Shown here: piece after piece, positions 61,817 through 64,000 of the stretch
Layout: each line of letters begins with the position of its first letter
How positions within the stretch are numbered: the stretch's first letter is position 1
Assembly (NCBI GenBank): GCA_000024525.1
Contig: CP001769.1
Location: 2,094,001 to 2,158,000, forward strand
Direction: 5' to 3'
Source: Spirosoma linguale DSM 74
GTDB taxonomy: Bacteria; Bacteroidota; Bacteroidia; Cytophagales; Spirosomataceae
DNA: 64,000 nt
Translations under genes and position numbers: made by a program
The notes under the pieces: model-generated
What the model was told of the DNA's origin: nothing
Databases searched by the model: none
What the model saw: only the letters and a program-made list of their open reading frames with translations

Positions 61817-62677
61817 ATGTCCTCTGTATTACGTATTGCCCTGCAAAAATCCGGTCGGCTGAGCGAAGATTCGTACCAGCTGTTCAAAGAATGTGGTATC
61901 CGATTCGACTACGGCACCGGTAAGCTTAAATCTGTTTCATCGAACTTCCCGGCCGAATTCCTGTTTCTGCGCGACGACGATATTCCCGGCTATGTGGAAG
62001 ATGGCGTGGCTGATCTGGGTATAGTTGGTGAGAATGTCGCCGTTGAAACGGGTCGACCCGTGACAACGGTTCATAAATTAGGTTTCTCAAAATGCCGCCT
62101 GTCTATTGCCATACCGCGCGGAACGGAATGGACCGGTATTCAGGATCTGGACGGTAAGAATATTGCTACGTCGTACCCCAATTTGCTGGGTCACTACCTG
62201 GCGGGCGAAGGCGTAAAGGCCGAAATTCATGAGATCAGCGGTTCGGTCGAGATTGCGCCCAGTATCGGTCTGGCCGAAGCCGTTTGCGATATTGTCAGCT
62301 CTGGCAGCACTCTGCTGAGCAACGGGTTAAAGGAAGTAGAGACGATATTTCGTTCGGAAGCGATCCTCATTGCCCGTCCGGAACTCGACGCCGACAAACA
62401 GGCGTTGGTCGATAAGCTGTTGTTCCGGATCAAGTCGGTACAGGCTGCCAAAAACAACAAATACATTGTCCTGAACGCACCCAACGACGCCCTCGCCCAG
62501 ATTACGGCCTTACTCCCCGGCATGAAAAGCCCAACCGTAACGCCCCTGGCTACTGAAGGCTGGAGTTCGGTCCATTCCGTGCTCAACGAAAATGAGTTCT
62601 GGGAAAACATTGAAGCCATCCGGGCCGCCGGTGCCGAAGGTATTCTGGTAATCCCAATTGAGAAAATGATTTATTAA
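61817..62677 (+). CDS. hisG: ATP phosphoribosyltransferase HisG (long form)
   Basis: Catalyses the first step of histidine synthesis, joining ATP and PRPP. The sequence shows LRIALQKSGRLSEDS at the N-terminus, FLRDDDIPGYVEDGVADLGIVGENV and the PRPP-binding EIAPSIGLAEAVCDIVSSGSTLLSNGL (around residues 137-163). At 286 aa it has the C-terminal regulatory domain (residues 205-286) of the homohexameric long form, so feedback inhibition by histidine is expected and no HisZ is needed. It begins the operon, followed by hisD after a 108-bp gap with a heptad inverted repeat. Confidence 0.95.
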   Translation: MSSVLRIALQKSGRLSEDSYQLFKECGIRFDYGTGKLKSVSSNFPAEFLFLRDDDIPGYVEDGVADLGIVGENVAVETGRPVTTVHKLGFSKCRLSIAIPRGTEWTGIQDLDGKNIATSYPNLLGHYLAGEGVKAEIHEISGSVEIAPSIGLAEAVCDIVSSGSTLLSNGLKEVETIFRSEAILIARPELDADKQALVDKLLFRIKSVQAAKNNKYIVLNAPNDALAQITALLPGMKSPTVTPLATEGWSSVHSVLNENEFWENIEAIRAAGAEGILVIPIEKMIY

Positions 62678-62682
62678 TTTAT

Positions 62683-62785
62683 AAGTAGGTAGGAGTTAGG
62701 AGCGAGGAGTGAGGAGGGCTGACGCATCATAAATGCCGCCGGATGGCTCCTCGCTCCTAACTCCCAACTCCTCACTCCTAAAAAC
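62683..62785. repeat. GGAGNNA heptad inverted repeat between hisG and hisD
   Basis: The left side is GGAGTTA, GGAGCGA, GGAGTGA, GGAG. The stretch GGAGTTAGGAGCGAGGAG (62692-62709) is exactly complementary to 62747-62764. The right side continues as the inverse of the repeat up to the hisD start. It sits inside an operon, so it may attenuate hisD or be a processing site. Confidence 0.75.
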
Positions 62786-64000
62786 ATGAACATCATCCCT
62801 TTTCCCGACCGTGCTGAATGGCCTGCGCTGCTGGCTCGCCCGGTGCAGTCGACACAACAGATTGAAGCGGTAGTAGCGCCTATTCTTGCTCAGGTTCGTG
62901 CCGGGGGCGATGCCGCTTTGGTTGAACTGGCTCAGAAGTTTGATAAAGTCGACCTGTCGGCGGAGGGGATGGAGGTGCCTGCTTCGGAACTCGATGCCGC
63001 CGAACGTCAACTGAGTGATACGCTAAAGGAGGCCATCCGGCAGGCCTACCAGAACATCCGGCTTTTTCACGAGCGGCAAAAGCAGCCCATTGAAAAAGTT
63101 GAAACCATGCCGGGGGTCGTATGCTGGCGTAAAAGCGTTGGCATCGAAAAAGTAGGGCTGTACATACCGGGCGGCACTGCGCCCCTGTTCAGCACGGTGC
63201 TCATGCTGGGCATTCCGGCCCAGTTGGCAGGTTGCCGCGAGGTAGTTCTTTGTACGCCCAGCAACCACCCGGCCATTTACTTTGCAGCCAAACTCGTTGG
63301 TATCACGAAGGTATTTCGGATTGGGGGTGCTCAGGCCATTGCAGCCATGGCCTACGGAACGGAATCGGTTCCGCAGGTCTACAAGATTTTTGGTCCCGGT
63401 AACCAATACGTAACGGCGGCCAAGATGCTGGTTGCCAAAGAAGGTATGGCCATCGACATGCCCGCCGGACCCAGCGAAGTGGCCGTGTATGCCGATGATT
63501 CAGCGGTGCCGTCGTTTGTTGCCGCCGACTTGCTCTCGCAGGCCGAACACGGTGCTGACAGCCAGGTACTGCTGGTATCGACCAGTAAAAAACTAGTGTC
63601 GATGGTCAATCTGGTACTGCCCACGCAATTGAGCAAGCTCCCCCGTCGCGAACTGGCTGCCAAAGCCCTTGAGAACAGCAAGGCAATTCTGGTCGATACG
63701 GAAGCGGATGCCATTGACCTGTTAAACGCTTATGCAGCCGAACACCTGATTCTGAGCGTCGAAAATGCCGAAGCCGTCGCGGAGAAAATTATTAATGCAG
63801 GCTCTATTTTTCTGGGCAACTACACGCCTGAATCGGCCGGCGATTACGCGTCGGGTACCAACCATACCTTGCCAACAAACGGATTTGCAAGGGCCTACAG
63901 TGGGGTATCGCTGGATAGTTTCGTGAAGAAGATCACCATTCAGCACATCACGCCGGAAGGTATCCAAAACCTCGGGCCGGTTGTGGAAGCCATGGCCGAA
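62786..64000 (+). CDS. hisD: histidinol dehydrogenase HisD (3' end outside window)
   Basis: Performs the last two oxidations of histidine synthesis, from L-histidinol to L-histidine with NAD+. The frame is open from the ATG at 62786 to the window edge, giving 405 codons of about 430. It shows VGLYIPGGTAPLFSTVLMLGIPA, GGAQAIAAMAYGTESVPQV, KIFGPGNQYVTAAK and MPAGPSEVAVYAD. It continues with DLLSQAEHGADSQ, including the zinc-ligand Gln/His pair, and AAEHL with the catalytic Glu-His. The missing end would carry the final zinc ligand. It is the second gene of the his operon. Confidence 0.95.
   Translation, partial: MNIIPFPDRAEWPALLARPVQSTQQIEAVVAPILAQVRAGGDAALVELAQKFDKVDLSAEGMEVPASELDAAERQLSDTLKEAIRQAYQNIRLFHERQKQPIEKVETMPGVVCWRKSVGIEKVGLYIPGGTAPLFSTVLMLGIPAQLAGCREVVLCTPSNHPAIYFAAKLVGITKVFRIGGAQAIAAMAYGTESVPQVYKIFGPGNQYVTAAKMLVAKEGMAIDMPAGPSEVAVYADDSAVPSFVAADLLSQAEHGADSQVLLVSTSKKLVSMVNLVLPTQLSKLPRRELAAKALENSKAILVDTEADAIDLLNAYAAEHLILSVENAEAVAEKIINAGSIFLGNYTPESAGDYASGTNHTLPTNGFARAYSGVSLDSFVKKITIQHITPEGIQNLGPVVEAMAE

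Overview
The window looks like chromosomal DNA of a Bacteroidota member, most likely Cytophagales and close to Spirosoma. The indications are a SusC/SusD pair, a type IX secretion (T9SS) sorting domain ending a large secreted protein, a PorE-like OmpA/TPR/propeller protein, a SusC-independent TonB receptor, menaquinone genes, many signal peptides ending in AQ, and promoter -7 boxes of the TAnnTTTG type. I saw no tRNA, rRNA, CRISPR array, insertion sequence or prophage. It reads as housekeeping and envelope chromosome rather than an island.

Layout. 1-3.4 kb: a secreted gluzincin/propeller protein cut by the left edge, and an aldehyde dehydrogenase. 3.5-10.2 kb: an XRE regulator with a degenerate S24 domain, truA, a MobA-like nucleotidyltransferase, a DinB-like protein, a GH65 disaccharide phosphorylase and a methyltransferase. 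10.3-14.1 kb: a minus-strand operon (Rieske lipoprotein, menE, unknown protein) opposite a DUF2452-like gene and menB, so menaquinone synthesis is split across two strands. 14.3-23.3 kb: a 1407-residue hybrid histidine kinase with a periplasmic propeller, a DoxX-like protein, a Tat-exported PLP enzyme, a Gfo/Idh/MocA oxidoreductase and a saccharopine dehydrogenase-like protein. 23.4-26.4 kb: a PadR regulator overlapping a MacB/FtsX-type permease. 26.5-30.4 kb: a TonB receptor, ABC ATPase and membrane protein operon.

30.5-34.8 kb holds a giant secreted repeat protein that is split by an apparent one-base frameshift. It is followed by a DEAD-box helicase (35.0-36.7 kb), a BamA-like barrel protein, the SusD/SusC pair (38.4-43.4 kb), a secreted unknown protein, and two adjacent exported amidohydrolase-family proteins (44.8-49.2 kb). 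49.3-58.7 kb: a VWA lipoprotein and an OmpA-like barrel protein, two unknown or DUF genes, a B12-binding radical SAM enzyme, a secreted unknown protein, an M23/LysM peptidase and trxB. 58.9-64 kb: the PorE-like protein overlapping queE, then the start of the his operon (leader, hisG, hisD cut by the right edge).

The most interesting signals are non-coding. (1) A family of intergenic arrays built from degenerate 7-bp units and arranged as inverted repeats, often at convergent gene ends. (2) Three very long perfect hairpins (23, 27 and 29 bp) with 3-5 nt loops at gene ends. (3) A possible his leader peptide with three His codons. (4) -7 boxes placed only 4-7 nt before start codons, suggesting leaderless transcripts. 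(5) A 23-bp near-perfect direct repeat in front of padR. I found no convincing wholly new defence or mobile system.
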